This document shows positions 1 to 13,000 of a stretch of DNA of 64,000 bases, in pieces. How positions within the stretch are numbered: position 1 is the stretch's first letter; each line of letters opens with the position of its first letter. The notes beneath the pieces were generated by a model, which saw nothing but the letters and a program-made list of their open reading frames with translations, searched no databases and was not told the DNA's origin. The position numbers and the translations under genes were made by a program. The DNA is from Achatina immaculata (lineage: Eukaryota > Mollusca > Gastropoda > Stylommatophora > Achatinidae), in the NCBI GenBank assembly GCA_009760885.1, contig CM019701.1, forward strand, positions 39,301,515 through 39,365,514, read 5' to 3'.

Positions 1-70
1 TCGCTAACCCTGACGCTAGCATATCAGCTATGGGTCGTTGATTACCTTATGGGACAGGCGTCTTCCGTTT
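1..70 (+). mobile_element. Element G, copy G1 (3' end only)
   Basis: The sequence from ctaaccctgacgctagca to gcgtcttcc matches the ends of copies at 8135-8458 and 46730-47205. Cut by the window edge. No coding capacity recognised; class unknown. Confidence 0.7.
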
Positions 71-153
71 CCCTGGGGAATCCCCTACACAAATGGCATA
101 TTTATACTTAAAAAATGTTATTCCCTATTAAAATGTAACTGTTTTCTGTTTAG

Positions 154-402
154 GTAAAGATTGTAAAGAAAAATACCGTAGGGGATGAAGTGTTAGAGAC
201 CTCATTATGCTGGTCCATCAGCGTATGAGGTAGGGTGACCAGTTCCTTTCCTCCCCAGATTTTCTCTAGTACCCATTTACAAGGCTGTGTCGACCACAGG
301 GTATTGGTCGGAAAAAAAAAATGTCCACTCAACTGGGGATTCGAACCCTCGACCATTCGGTTGCTAGACGAGTTCTCTAACCACGACGCTAACCCCGTCC
401 CC
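154..402 (-). mobile_element. tRNA-derived SINE-1, copy a, with target-site duplication
   Basis: On the minus strand the 5' end carries a tRNA-like B box (GGTTCGAATCC in sister copies) after an A-box-like TTAGAG..AC region, then a core and a tail with ATCTTTAC. It is flanked by the 12-bp duplication ttttctgtttag at 142-153 and 403-414. Confidence 0.85.
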
Positions 403-794
403 TTTTCTGTTTAGAGCAAAATTTAATTCTTATAGATGAGCCCTACACCGACAAATAAGGCTCTAATAGTCTCTCTTCGTTTCTGTTAACTCATTTTTCT
501 TGTCAGAATTCTTCACACGGCAAATGTTGTACCTGAAACTCCAATAACCACCCGAAGAAGAACAGAAGGAATGACGGGAAGTCGCACTGAGTTTTATTTT
601 CTTTTCTTTTTAATGAACAAATTCATTAAAAATTCCAGTTTCATTATCCACGGTCAGACCTTTCATTCTTTATTCCGTTTATTGTTAAATTTCTGTTCTT
701 TAAAAAAAAAATGAAGGGTTTCCTTTGGTAATGAAAACTCTCCTCTGTAGATACTGTCTGGACCCTGTGTACACAATCTAAATCTAGGCCCTGT

Positions 795-1030
795 AGTATC
801 TGCATGTTGTAGGGATGTGAAGTGCTAAGTGCTCTTACATTTCTAGGCCACTACAGCATTTTAGGTAGAGATATCCGAACCTGTCAAAGTGCCCTTTTCT
901 TCGGGTAAGGCCACAGACATCCATTGCTTCCGGATTGATGGTCCCCAGTGATGGTCTGTCAGGAAAACTTCCAGCCAGTTTCGAAATCGAATCAGAGATC
1001 TTCTGATCCGCAGGCGATTGAGCTGACAAC
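795..1030 (-). mobile_element. SINE-2 copy, degenerate
   Basis: The minus strand shows the tRNA-like head followed by the conserved body and the gcacttcacatccctacaac tail shared with 7500-7775 and 48367-48640. Strongly diverged. Confidence 0.6.
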
Positions 1031-1065
1031 TAGACCTCGTGTATGAAAATGTTAAACTATTTAAA

Positions 1066-1247
1066 ACAAATATATAATAACAACAGGGAAAAATAGAGGG
1101 AAGAGGAACCAGGGGAAGACCAAGAGAAATGATACTGGACAGTCTGACGGGATGGTGTGAGAGGAGATCACCAACTGAGCTGCTGGCCTGCATGAAGAAT
1201 CGGGTACCCTGGATAAGCATAATAGCCAACGCTAGTCGGCACGGCAC

Positions 1248-1278
<31 letters not shown>
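1066..1278 (+). mobile_element. LINE-B copy B1, 3' end with (GAT)n tail
   Basis: The plus strand encodes degraded [14 protein letters not shown]... and ends SRHG followed by a (GAT)n tail at 1246-1278. Same 3' end as B2 and B3. Confidence 0.8.
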
Positions 1279-1279
<1 letters not shown>

Positions 1280-1934
1280 AACAAAGCAGAAACAGCTTTT
1301 TGATTAACGTACACGCAGCTGTGATGTTTCGGTTTACACTTTAAACATAGAGAAACGTACAAGAGAGAAAAATAGGAAAAGGAGAAAAAACATACATTCT
1401 CATGTACGATATATAACAAAGAAGCGCGGAAAAACTGAAAATAAACAAGTGAAGCACTTAGCAGTGGCTCCTAAGAAGTTGTGTGAATGTTTAAATGAGG
1501 ACCGTTGATAATGTGATACCAGTCTGATTGATTAGTTGTAAAGAAGGATGGGGAAAGGGAACTGGAGAGAGTGGGGTATAATATTTGTCAAGCCGATAAA
1601 GGAGTGGTTAAATAGGTGAGTATAACCAGGGAAGAGGGCTTGTAGTATAAGGCGATGAAGGTCTTACAGTATCAGCTTCAAGTGAGGAAATGGTAGATGA
1701 GAACTAGTATATAAGCAACATGATTGTAAGGTAAGAAAAAATTTGAGTATAGACGAATTTTGAGTTCAGTCCATATGGTTTCAGTATCTCATATTCCTCT
1801 ATGTAGCGCTTCTCGAGCGACAGGCAGCATCTCTCATATTTTGTCTAATAATCTTTTATTACAGCTTCACTGCAGTAAACGTGTAACATGTAATATTCTC
1901 TAAATTTGTTACGCGTTTTTTTCCCACTCTTTAG

Positions 1935-2090
1935 AATGTAACGCGGGAAAGTATGGAGAAAACTGCGGCCACAGCTGCAGCGAGTTCTGTGCCCTGGAAT
2001 ACCTGACTGGAGAAAAGCTATGCCATCACGTCAATGGGACCTGCGACCACGGGTGTCAGAGCGGTTACCAAGGCCCGACGTGTTCTGACA
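1935..2090 (+). CDS. Exon 1 in window: EGF-like module 1
   Basis: The acceptor is ctctttag at 1927-1934 and the donor is gtaacc at 2091. Starts with two bases of a split codon, then [10 protein letters not shown] and eight cysteines in all (spacing C-8-C-3-C-3-C-10-C-6-C-3-C-8-C), the laminin/MEGF-type EGF pattern. It contains an N-glycosylation sequon NGT. It ends in phase 1, as do exons 2-4, so the modules are symmetric and can be duplicated or skipped without a frame shift. Confidence 0.9.
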
Positions 2091-5000
2091 GTAACCCTTG
2101 CTTGTTGTTGTTGTTTCAGTCACTGTTGGAATAGTATAACATAGCATAATTATACTCTATTACTAGATGTAACCCCATCAAAAAATAACGAGAAAATTAA
2201 TTTTTAAAAAACCAATACTTTAAAATAGAAAACTTTTTTTGTCATGGAGATTTTAATGAGGATTCTTTCATCTATAAGATATTGGTGTGAAGACACTTCA
2301 CAGTTAAAAAGTTATCATTTTTCAGAAAGTGTCTCAGAAGACGCAGATGCTAGCCTTGCTTTAGATCTAAGTGCAGTAGTTTAGTTCTTAAGCTGGACAA
2401 CTCTTTTATCTCCTTATAGAGTGCACATCTAAAACGTATGGTCTAGGCTGCCAGTTCTTCTGTAGCAACACGTGCGCTGATGATGGTGGAGGTTATTGTG
2501 ATCATGTTAATGGCGCATGCTTACAAGGATGCATCCCCGGTTACCAAGGATTTAACTGTACCATACGTAAGAATGTGATTTTAATATCATCATCATCATC
2601 ATCAGGTGCCGTGCCGACTGGCGTTGGCTATTATGCTTATCCACAGTACACGATCCTTCATGCAGGCCATCAGTTCAGTTGGTGATCTCCTCTCACACCA
2701 TCCCGTCAGACTGTCCAGTATCATTTCTCTTGGTCTTCCTCTTGATCTTCTTCCTTCTATTTTTCCTGTTCTTATAATATTTTCAATGCCCCCTCTTCTC
2801 ATTGCGTGTCCTATGAAAGTACATTGTCTCTCTCTTATCTTTCTGACAACGTTTTTTTGTCTCTCCAGCTCTTCTCATACATTCTTCATTAGTTATTTTT
2901 GCTGTCCAGGGGATTCGCAACATTCTTCTAATAAACCACATTTCTGCTGCTTCCAATGATTTTTGTGCAGACTTGCCTATTGTCCATGATTCACTTCCAT
3001 ATAACAAGATAGGTTCAATATAGCATTTTAGGACTCATTTTCTAACATTCATTGATAAAGATGTGTTAGCTAATATGTTTCTCATTCTCTGAAATGTAGT
3101 CTTTGCTTGACCTATTCTGTTCCTAATTTCTGTTCTGCATTTCCCATCTGAAGTTATTACTGCTCCAAGGTATTTGAATTTCTGCACCTGCTTTAGAATG
3201 GTTCCGTTTAATTTAATACTGCATGCTGGTGGATTTTAATATGGGAGTTTTTAATATTAGTTTTTAATTAATTGTTGTATACATATTTGCAAGTCTTGTA
3301 AAAAGTATTACACAAGTAACAAGAAATGAAGTTTAGGGAAACATAATTACTAATCTTTAATAGATTCTCTTCTTTCTCTGAAAAAAACGTAGCAAAATTT
3401 GGATAAGTGTGTCGATGAAATGCAGACCCACCCCCTTTAAGAAAATTAAGTTATTTTTATTTGATCATATGAAACAATGGAAAGAGCTGGAGGTAACAGC
3501 AACTGAGAGCAATGCTCCTGGGAGAAGAGACAATGAAGGGCCAAGGAGTCTATGGGCTCCAGGATATGACTGATACTCTAAACACTAAACTCACTGAAGC
3601 AAGGATCCTGACACACGGGGTGGCTATTAAGAGAGTAGCTTTGATCTGTAGATCAATATTATATGGCAGTTCATAGAGCCTGCTAAGAAACATGCATATT
3701 AGACTTGCTCCAGAAATGACAGTTTCTCGCTTTCCATTTGATAATGTACTAGGCAACTTGTGTTGTTCAGCACTGCATCAGTTGTGAATAGTATCAAGTC
3801 TGCAGTTCACACCTGAAGGCACTGAAACCGGCATCAGAAATGAAGCTGCCCTTACATAAATGAAAACTATGGGATAAATTTTGCTGTTTGTCTGTTGGAG
3901 GTTTGGTATGGACAAACTTGGTCCATCATCACATGCCAAATCTCCCAAATGAAGGTTACCTGTAATGGTCCTTCAATTTGTTCTGTTCTTTTTATGATGC
4001 ATCCATCCACACTCAGTTCAGTGCTTCACTTTATGTTGTGCGCTTGTCTATATCGTTGTCGTTTCTTGTCCCCTTTTCTCTCTACTTTTCCCTTCTTTCT
4101 TCTTCCTCTTCATCTTATCTGTCTGCTTATGCTCTTTGGCGTCACAGTGAATTTCAGATACCAGTCTATAGCAAGGTGAGAGGCCTGGGTGGACTGTCAT
4201 GTTATGTTTCTTCAATGTGTCCTTCACCCCAGCTATCTACTTTTTTCCTTGGTCGTCTCGCACCCTGTTTTGAGAGGTTTTCAAACTGTATGCTCGTGCA
4301 GCTGCTTGTATTGTCAGTAGTTTTCCATTTAGAGTGGTTTTCATTATAGTGCTATGTCTGTTGATGTAACAAAAATATTTTAATTGTGTAATTCTTACGT
4401 ATTTTGTATCTTTTCAATTACCGCTGATGCAAGATAGTTTATTATTAGATATATTTGTATTGCCTCTATTTGTCTCCTTGAAGAGCCAACTTTTACTTAA
4501 CTAGATTGTGATGCTGGTACGTACGGAAAAGACTGCGCCAGCAACTGCAGCAAATTCTGTGCCCTGAACAACGGATCAATCTGTAACCACATCAGCGGAG
4601 AGTGCGTGGATGGATGTCAAACTGGCTACCAGGAGCCAGACTGTGTTCAGAGTAAGATTCTATTTGCTGTTTCTGGGATAAAGAATTTAATACCAGATCT
4701 AGGACGTTCTTCTTCTACTTTGCAGATCAACATGAATATTTAAAGATGGGCCATTCATATTCATGAAAGAAATTGTAATCTTCTTCGTGCTAGTTAAACA
4801 GCAAATTGATGATCTCTGCGTACTCATTCTGTCGAGGGATATAGCTTCGAACAGAGTACACACGCTTTACATGTTAGTTTTTAAGGCATGCAAAAGCTGA
4901 AGATATAAAAACTCTACTGTTTCTTTCCTTCTATAATGAATACTAGAACTCTGGGCAGTCTCATACCTCTGTACAATAGAGTTGCAAAAGGTAACTGTAA

Positions 5001-8000
5001 AATCCCTGTTTCCATACTGTTAAGCCATACTTGGGAATACATTGTTAGGACCGTATTTCCAAGACCTTTAAGCGAATGGGGTCCGTCTTGGGTGCATATT
5101 GTCACCCTACTTATTTAACTTGTATACTGAAAATATAATGAGGAATGTTAGAGAAGATGTAGACAAAGAATATTACGATGCCATAACAATTGGAGGTTAT
5201 GAAATACCAGAGATTAGATATGCTGATGACACAGTATTGCTGTCCACAACACAAGAAGGAATGGAAAAACTAATATGTCAGTCCGCAAGAACAGCGAAGA
5301 GCAGAAACTCTATCTTAATGCAAAGAAAACTAAAGCGATGACAACTGACAAAACAAAGAAGGCAGCTGAAATATGTATCAATGAGGAAAAACTGGAAGAA
5401 GTGGAGAGTTTTGAATATCTTGGATCACTACTAACTGATAATGGAGATACAATGAGGAAAATTAAAAGGAGGACATCTATCGCTCTTCAGAAAGTAAAAC
5501 AAATAAAGAATCTGTGGAGAGGAGCAGACAGAACCATAAAAATAAGATTTTTAAGGGCATGCATCTTTCCCATCGCAACATATGCCTGTGAGACCTGGAC
5601 ACTTAACAAAACAGCTGAGAAACACATAAATGCCTTTGAATGTAAATGCTACAGAAGAGTTCTCCAAATATCGTGGACACAAAAAAAGAACAAATATATC
5701 TATACTACAAGAGCTTAATATTGAAGAAGGCTAGCTAGTAAAGAGGATTAAAGAGAGAAAACTTAAATATTTTGAACACATTAAACGTCATGAGAATTTA
5801 GAGAAGGCCGTCTTGGAAGGATACATAATTGGAAAAAGAAAAAGAGGAAGACCAAAACGAAGATGGCTGCAAGACATCGTTGACGATCTTGAAATGGATG
5901 CAACAACAGCAGGCCACCTTGCTCACAACCGAGAGGCCTACAGGAGTGCTGTTTGGGAGGCAAAGTTCCGCAAGGGACATGCAAATGAATGAATGAATTA
6001 AGTTAATGAAAGTGAGATGTGGTCGGTATCACACCTGGCCGCATTTACCTTTCCCAGACTTCTCTGGGACACATTTTTAAGCCTGGGTGGATACACGGGG
6101 CCCTTTTTATGTGGAGATACCAGAAAAAAGTCCCCACTGGTGGGATATGAACCCATTACTATTGGATTAGTAAACCGAGTACCTAACCATTCATCAAACC
6201 AGGTCGCCAAATATGTGCATAGTCACTGGTCTCTTAAAATATTGTTTTTTGCTGCTCCACATTACTTTTCTTCATTTACTGTAATTAGCACACTATTTTG
6301 GAATCAGAAACCATAGATTGCTTTCTTATTTGCTAGCTTTACTTCTGAAAAAAGAAAAGCTATTTACTTTGAATTTAGTGGGAAAAGTTCTAATTTGTAT
6401 TTCTGTCCATATTCTGAACTCGCGACGTGTTATCTAAGGGAGGTAAATGATGTTAATAAACCTTTGTTTTTTTCTGCTTGTTCTGTCCCCTAATGCAAGT
6501 AGAACGTCGCTTTTGTTTTTGTTTTTTTTTTTCTCTTCCTCCCTGACTCTACAAATGTTCTGTCTTCCACGCCAGAGTTGAAGTAAACTTAAGAGATATT
6601 AAGAGCTCACTGTACTTTCTGTGGTAGGACAAATAATGTGATGTTTCAGTCTAAATAAAGCACCAATAATGATTCATTTTTTAAAAGTCAGGAAAAAATA
6701 ATAATAGGTAAACGAATACCAAAAAAAAAAAAAAAATTCATTATTTACTCTACACACACATACAAACATATACACATATATATATATGCATACATACATA
6801 CACATACATATATATATACATACACACATATATATATACATATATACATACACAAAAATATATATACATACATACATACATAAATGTACATACACACATA
6901 CATATATACACATTTACAAAGGTTCGATAAGTTAATTTTTGCTCTGTGATAAAACACTTGAGAATTTAGAGAAGACCGTCTTGGAAGGACACGTAGCAGG
7001 AAAAAGAAAGAGAGGAAGACCAAAGCGGAGATGGCTGCAAGACATCGATGATAACCTGCAGATTCATGCATCACCAGCGGGGCATCTTGCTTCCAGCCGA
7101 AAGGCCTACTGGAGAGCTGTTAGGGAAGCAAAGTTCTGCAAGGGACATACAAATGACTGACTGACTGACTGACTCATAAGACACCAGAATTTGACTGTAA
7201 AATATCTTTCGGTGTTTTGAAAATGGCTGATTTTTTACAGAGTTCTTTACTTTCCTCTTTTGTTCAGCCTGTACTCCCGGTACTTATGGACCAGGCTGCC
7301 AAGCTACCTGCAGTGGCACGTGTGCCCAAGGTGACGGAACATCGTGTCACCATGTTAATGGCACGTGTTTACACGGATGTGTATCGGGTTATCACGGACT
7401 TGACTGTGAGTATTGCCCCCAGCACGTGAGAACAGAATTTCCTGACGTGGCCTAATTTCGTTGAAATGTGTATATCTGTTGAATTTTGATGCTGATTATA
7501 TCTGTGTTTCGTAGCATCTGCACGTCGTCGGGGTGTGAAGTGTTAGTGCTTTCACATTTCTAGACGACTACATCATTTGAGGTAGGGACGCCAGCATATG
7601 TCTTCACTTCCTTTGTTTCCCCAGGGAAACTCCAAAGGCACTCGTTTTTTTTAAAGACTGGGACGGTGCAGGTCGGTCCGAAAAAATTCCACCCGAGTGC
7701 AAAGTCCAACCAGGGACCTTCTGGTGGGCAGACGGGTGCGCTACCTACTGAACTTATGGCGACATATAAGCAACCATAATTGCCAAGTGACAAAATTGTT
7801 GTTCCCTTTATGCCAGAAACTAGGACATATTATGCTATATTTATAGCACTACATCTGTGTATCATACATAATTTTTACTCACGTAGATTTTGGACAGTAA
7901 ACAAAAAAGATAAGTGGAAATTGGATCCAACATAAACATGTGTGTGTGTGTTACATTTTTGTTCTTGGAGAGATGTTAACTTATACATTCAGCAATCATA

Positions 8001-10024
8001 TATGCACTTTAATACTTTCTGAAAGAAATTATGTAGCAAAAAAAAAACAAACAAAATATGTTTTTCAGGAGAAGACAAAATTAAGAAACTTGATAATCAC
8101 TGGAAATGTCAGAATTAACTTGTACAAACTCCCTGTAACTGCGAGCTGGTGTTCTTTGCAGCCGTTGCTGTAGAGATGTTGAGGCACAGCGTCGTATCGG
8201 CTTGGGAGTCGGTTATGGCAGCTACTTTTTCAGTCCCGGAGTACAGCTAAAAAGCAGGGGGTGTGGAATACTTCTTTAGCAGACTCCACCACTATGGGGA
8301 CTATGACGATCCCTGTCCCGTTAGCCAGGCTAAAGACTTTACTGGAAGTGCCACGGAGAGGTGGGATAGGGTCTTGGTCAGCTATGGTTCGCTAATCATG
8401 ACACTGGCATATCAGCTGTGGGTTGCTGTTACATCATTGGAAAAGCGTCTTCACCCAGGATCAAAAGTCAACAAAAAGAAAGTTCGGTGGATTCAGAGAG
8501 TATCCCAACGATCTGATCAAGTGGTGCAGTCAACACAACGAGCGCCAAACATTTGATAAATCATGGTCACCAAAACTTACCCACAATGCATGTATTGAAT
8601 GTATTGACTCGTCTTGTATCTTCTTGTCATTAAATCACCGGTTGATTCCAAGGACCTCAGGTTCGGATACGATGAAGCACGTATGTCTGCTCTCTTCCTG
8701 CTTAGTATTCTTCGTTAGACTGGTATATGCTGAGCTGAGAAATATGCTCCAAACTTTGCATGTGATATTTTCTTATCTTGTATCTTATCTTATATCCTTC
8801 CCGTGCCGTTAAACGTCACATAGGGCTCGCAATGTAGTTTGCCAATTTTTCCTGTCTTCGGCGAGTCTTTCAACCTCATCAAAGGATTTTATGCCTGTTA
8901 ATTTGGCCTCTCTTAATAATGTCCTCTTCAGAGTTTCCATGTGCATGTGATATTTTACGTGACTTCAAGTCTGTCAGCACGTGTACAACGAAAAACAAAG
9001 ACATCAATGTTATGAAGCAGGATGTCATTAAATCAACAAAGACTTATAATCACTTTTGGACCTGGAAATACACACTTTTCTGGACACTAATGGCCTCATT
9101 CTCAGAGCTTTGCCTCTGCCCAAACTTTCTGATATTTTAGTTATCTGCCCTTGTTTTCATGTTCACATGCCCTTATATGGTGTGGTTCGCTCTCTCTCTC
9201 TCCCTCCCTCTCTCTCTCTCTCTCTCACGGTGCTCTCCTTGTTTGCTTACTCCCCCCAATCAGTTCTTAGACCAGATTCATACTGTTACATATGTCACTC
9301 AGTCATTTGCATGTCTCTTTGCGGAAATTTCCCTCTTTAACAGCTCTCTTGTAGGCCCCTCGCTTACATATGTAAGAGAAGAAAAAGATGGTGGAAGAAA
9401 CAAGAAGACCGCGACTTTGAGATTCGAATTTGTCAAGCAAATAGGCTATTATTAAGTGCCTGAACATGAAACTTTCTCTGTCCCTCGTTTGTGAAACTTT
9501 GTACGTGGTTTTCAGTCCGTACAAAAATGCACCAACTTTCTTCAATAGTTTTCTTTATTGCTTTTAACAGAAACACAAACTTTTGTATGCCATAAGAACA
9601 ATGAATGTTTTCAATGTCATTCTTAACATTTGCGTTTTGTTAACTGTTATTTTTTAGGTGCAAGCATTTCACAGACGGACGATAACGACGAGGGTTCTCC
9701 TGCTGGTGTTATCGTGGGTGCTATCGTCGGTATTATTGTTGCAGTGTTGGTCATTATTGGTATCATATTTCTGTTGAGGTAATAGCAAGCATGTGATCGT
9801 CAGGTTTATTACAAAATTTATTATGCAAATTAGCGGTCAAGGACATAAACTACATGGAAATAAAAAAAAAAGAAACAAAATTTAGAGAAGATTTAGAGAA
9901 TCATGCAAATTAGACACAAAATTAATGTTGATGAAAGTTTTAGAATTGTGTACACGTTTGCCCCTCACACATGAACCGTGTGATCTGGCGGTGGAAGAGT
10001 GTGTGTGTGTGTGTGTCTATGTGC

Positions 10025-10076
<52 letters not shown>

Positions 10077-13000
10077 TTCCATGTTGCAAGCAGCGACAGC
10101 TCAACGTTCAAATAAGTAAACACTTTGACCACAACTCAGGAATGACCTCTACACTGAAGAACAGGTCCAAGCATAAGTCCAGTTCCAGATCTCACAGATA
10201 TGCTCCATGTTTAATCACTTTTTAGACAACTACCTGGCTTACTTGCACGCTTCCATCCTCCAGCTTTCACGAGCTGTTCTGTCTCAGAAATTCCCGCCAC
10301 ATGAGCAAGTCCACTACAACTCAGTCACATGACCAAATGACCAACGACCACATGATCACTTGCTTAAACACGTGCTGTAGTAAGGCCCAAACAGCCATGA
10401 CACGCATACGGACCCTTATACTGTTATAATTTAACTGGAGACCAGGAATGTCGAAACATACATTAAGGTTAGAGTTGTGAAATGCTGGGCCCTCTCTACA
10501 GCTATCTATGATGTAGAAATATTGGCGATCGACCATGAAAAAAGAAAAAGCAAAGAGAAAATTCCATAAAATATTATTAAAACGAAGAGTGGAACATTCA
10601 CAGAGAGGAAGTATGACACTTGAAAACGAGTGGTGAAAAAAAAACCAGTGAAATTAAAGAAATGAACAATACATATTTTGACTATAATAATACCACTTTT
10701 ATTGTAGAAAGAAAATGTAGATGTTCGCTATCGTGAGTTTTGCCAACCATTCATTTTGCTGAATGCCTTCTCGTCAGAGTGATTCTATCAAAGTTCATTT
10801 ACAAAATCGGCCACAGTAGGCAATTCTTGTGTTGCTAAGTCAAGTCTCCTTGCTCTGGTGTCTCCATCTGACTTCAACATAGGCCCTGTGCTGATTTTTT
10901 ATCGCACCCGAATAGAGGGATCATTTGAGAAGCAAATAGCAAGAAGATGACAAATTAAAAGTTTATAGACAAGAACAAAAGCCAGACAAGTGTCAGCTGG
11001 AACACGTTTTAACTGAGAAGAGAGAAACATTCCCTGGGAATATTGCAGAATGGGGTAATGAAATACGTCAACATTTCATATTAAAACGTAATATTATGTG
11101 CTCAATAATAACTGTGGTTAAATGAACAGTGCAGACAAATAGAGGGCTCCCATAATAACAACAGCAAGAACATGCACAAACGAATTAGTGAACTCATGGG
11201 CAAAACAGACCACAGGATGCCTGAAATCAAATGAAGGTAAAATGTTAATGGAAAAAGAAGACATTATGGACATGTGGACAGAGTACATCGGTGAGCTATA
11301 TGGAGGAGGAAGACCAGAAATAACACCAGATACTAAAAACTGTGAGGGACCACCAATACTTGAAGATGAAATCATAGATGCCGTCAAACACATGAAGAAA
11401 GGAAAAGCGACTGGGCCTGATAATATAACAATAGAAGAAATAGAGGCACTAGAGGAGACAGGAATAAAAATAATAACCAAGTTACTAAATAACATTTACA
11501 ACAGTGGTTATATGCCCAGTGACCTGCTCAAATCCACATCTATAGCACTACTAAAGAAACCAAATTCAAAGGAATGTGAGGACCACAGGACTATCAGCCT
11601 CTTATGTCACATAACATTAAGAATGATTGAACAGCTGTGACGGATATGAAACACTTTATCTGGTTCATTTGTCTGAAATGAACCTCAGATTCATTTTCCT
11701 GCAGTCATCATTTCCCAGGCAATAGAATATGAAAAACAGACCAAAAGCTTTGATTCCATAGTTTAAAAGTGTACATAATTGTGACTTTTCCGATATTGGT
11801 TTTCTCCCACAAAATAGTAATATACATATACATAACGTATATTTAACCTTTAGAGAGTGACAATGAATGACAGAGGGAGAGAAAAAGACAAGAAGTGAGA
11901 CAGTACTACATTTAACATTTGTAGAAGTAATCTTGTATTTTGCAAAATCAATTTTCAATACATTTTTATCACATTCATTCATTCATTCCTTTGCATGTCC
12001 CTTGCGGAACTTTGCCTCCCAAACAGCACTCCTGTAGGCCTCTCGGTTGTGAGCAAGATGGCCTGCTGCTGCTGCATCCATTTCCAGATCATCAACGATG
12101 TCTTGCAGCCATCTTCGTTTCGGTCTTCCTCTTTTTCTTTTTCCCATTATGTATCCTTCCAATACGGTCTTCTCTAAATTATCATGACGTTTAATGTGGC
12201 CAAAATATTTAAGTTTTCTCTCTTTAATCCTCTTTACTAGCCAGCCTTCTTCAATATTAAGCTCTTGTAGTATAGATATATTTGTTCTTTTTTGTGTCCA
12301 CGATAGCTGGAGAACTCTTCTATAGCATTTACATTCAAAGGCATTTATGTGCTTCTCAGCTGTTTTGTTAAGTGTCCAGGTCTCACAGGCATATGTTGCG
12401 ATAGGAAAGATTTTTATCACATGAATGTAAAATATGATACTTTTCTATCTTACTGTTACTGCACAGTATTAAATTTCGTACATTTTAGTGGGATTATTTT
12501 ATGCGCGCGCAGTACGATATTCGGCGTATATCCACAGGAAGCGTAAGAATACAAAGTCGGAAGCGCCTGTAATACCTGTCATAGAGGTTCCAGGTGTGCG
12601 GAACGTTGATAATAAAAGCATCGAAACTGTCTCTGATGTGGGACTTAAAACGCCACAAAGTATAAAGAGGTTAAACCCAGATAATGCAGGTAAGCGAAAT
12701 ATACGAGGCAGAGATAAAAGTAACTGCAATACCTTTTTTTTTATTAACATAGAGTGTGCAAAAACATCTTATAGCCTTTCATCATCATAATCATCATCTT
12801 CATCATTATCATCATCATCATCATTCACTCCCTTGAGAGCATAGGCCACGGATAAAGGCTCTCCAGTCATTCCTGTTCTCTGGATTATTCTCTGCTTCCT
12901 TCCACGTGCATCCCTTGTCGCTGAACATTGTCATAATTTCTCTTCTCCAAGTAAGTCTAGGTCTTCCTCGTTTTCTATTTCTTTGAGGATTCCATGTCAG

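Noticed and set aside
5099..5718. Functional reverse transcriptase gene
   Set aside because: YADD and thumb segments are in different frames and stops follow; it is a truncated LINE-A copy.
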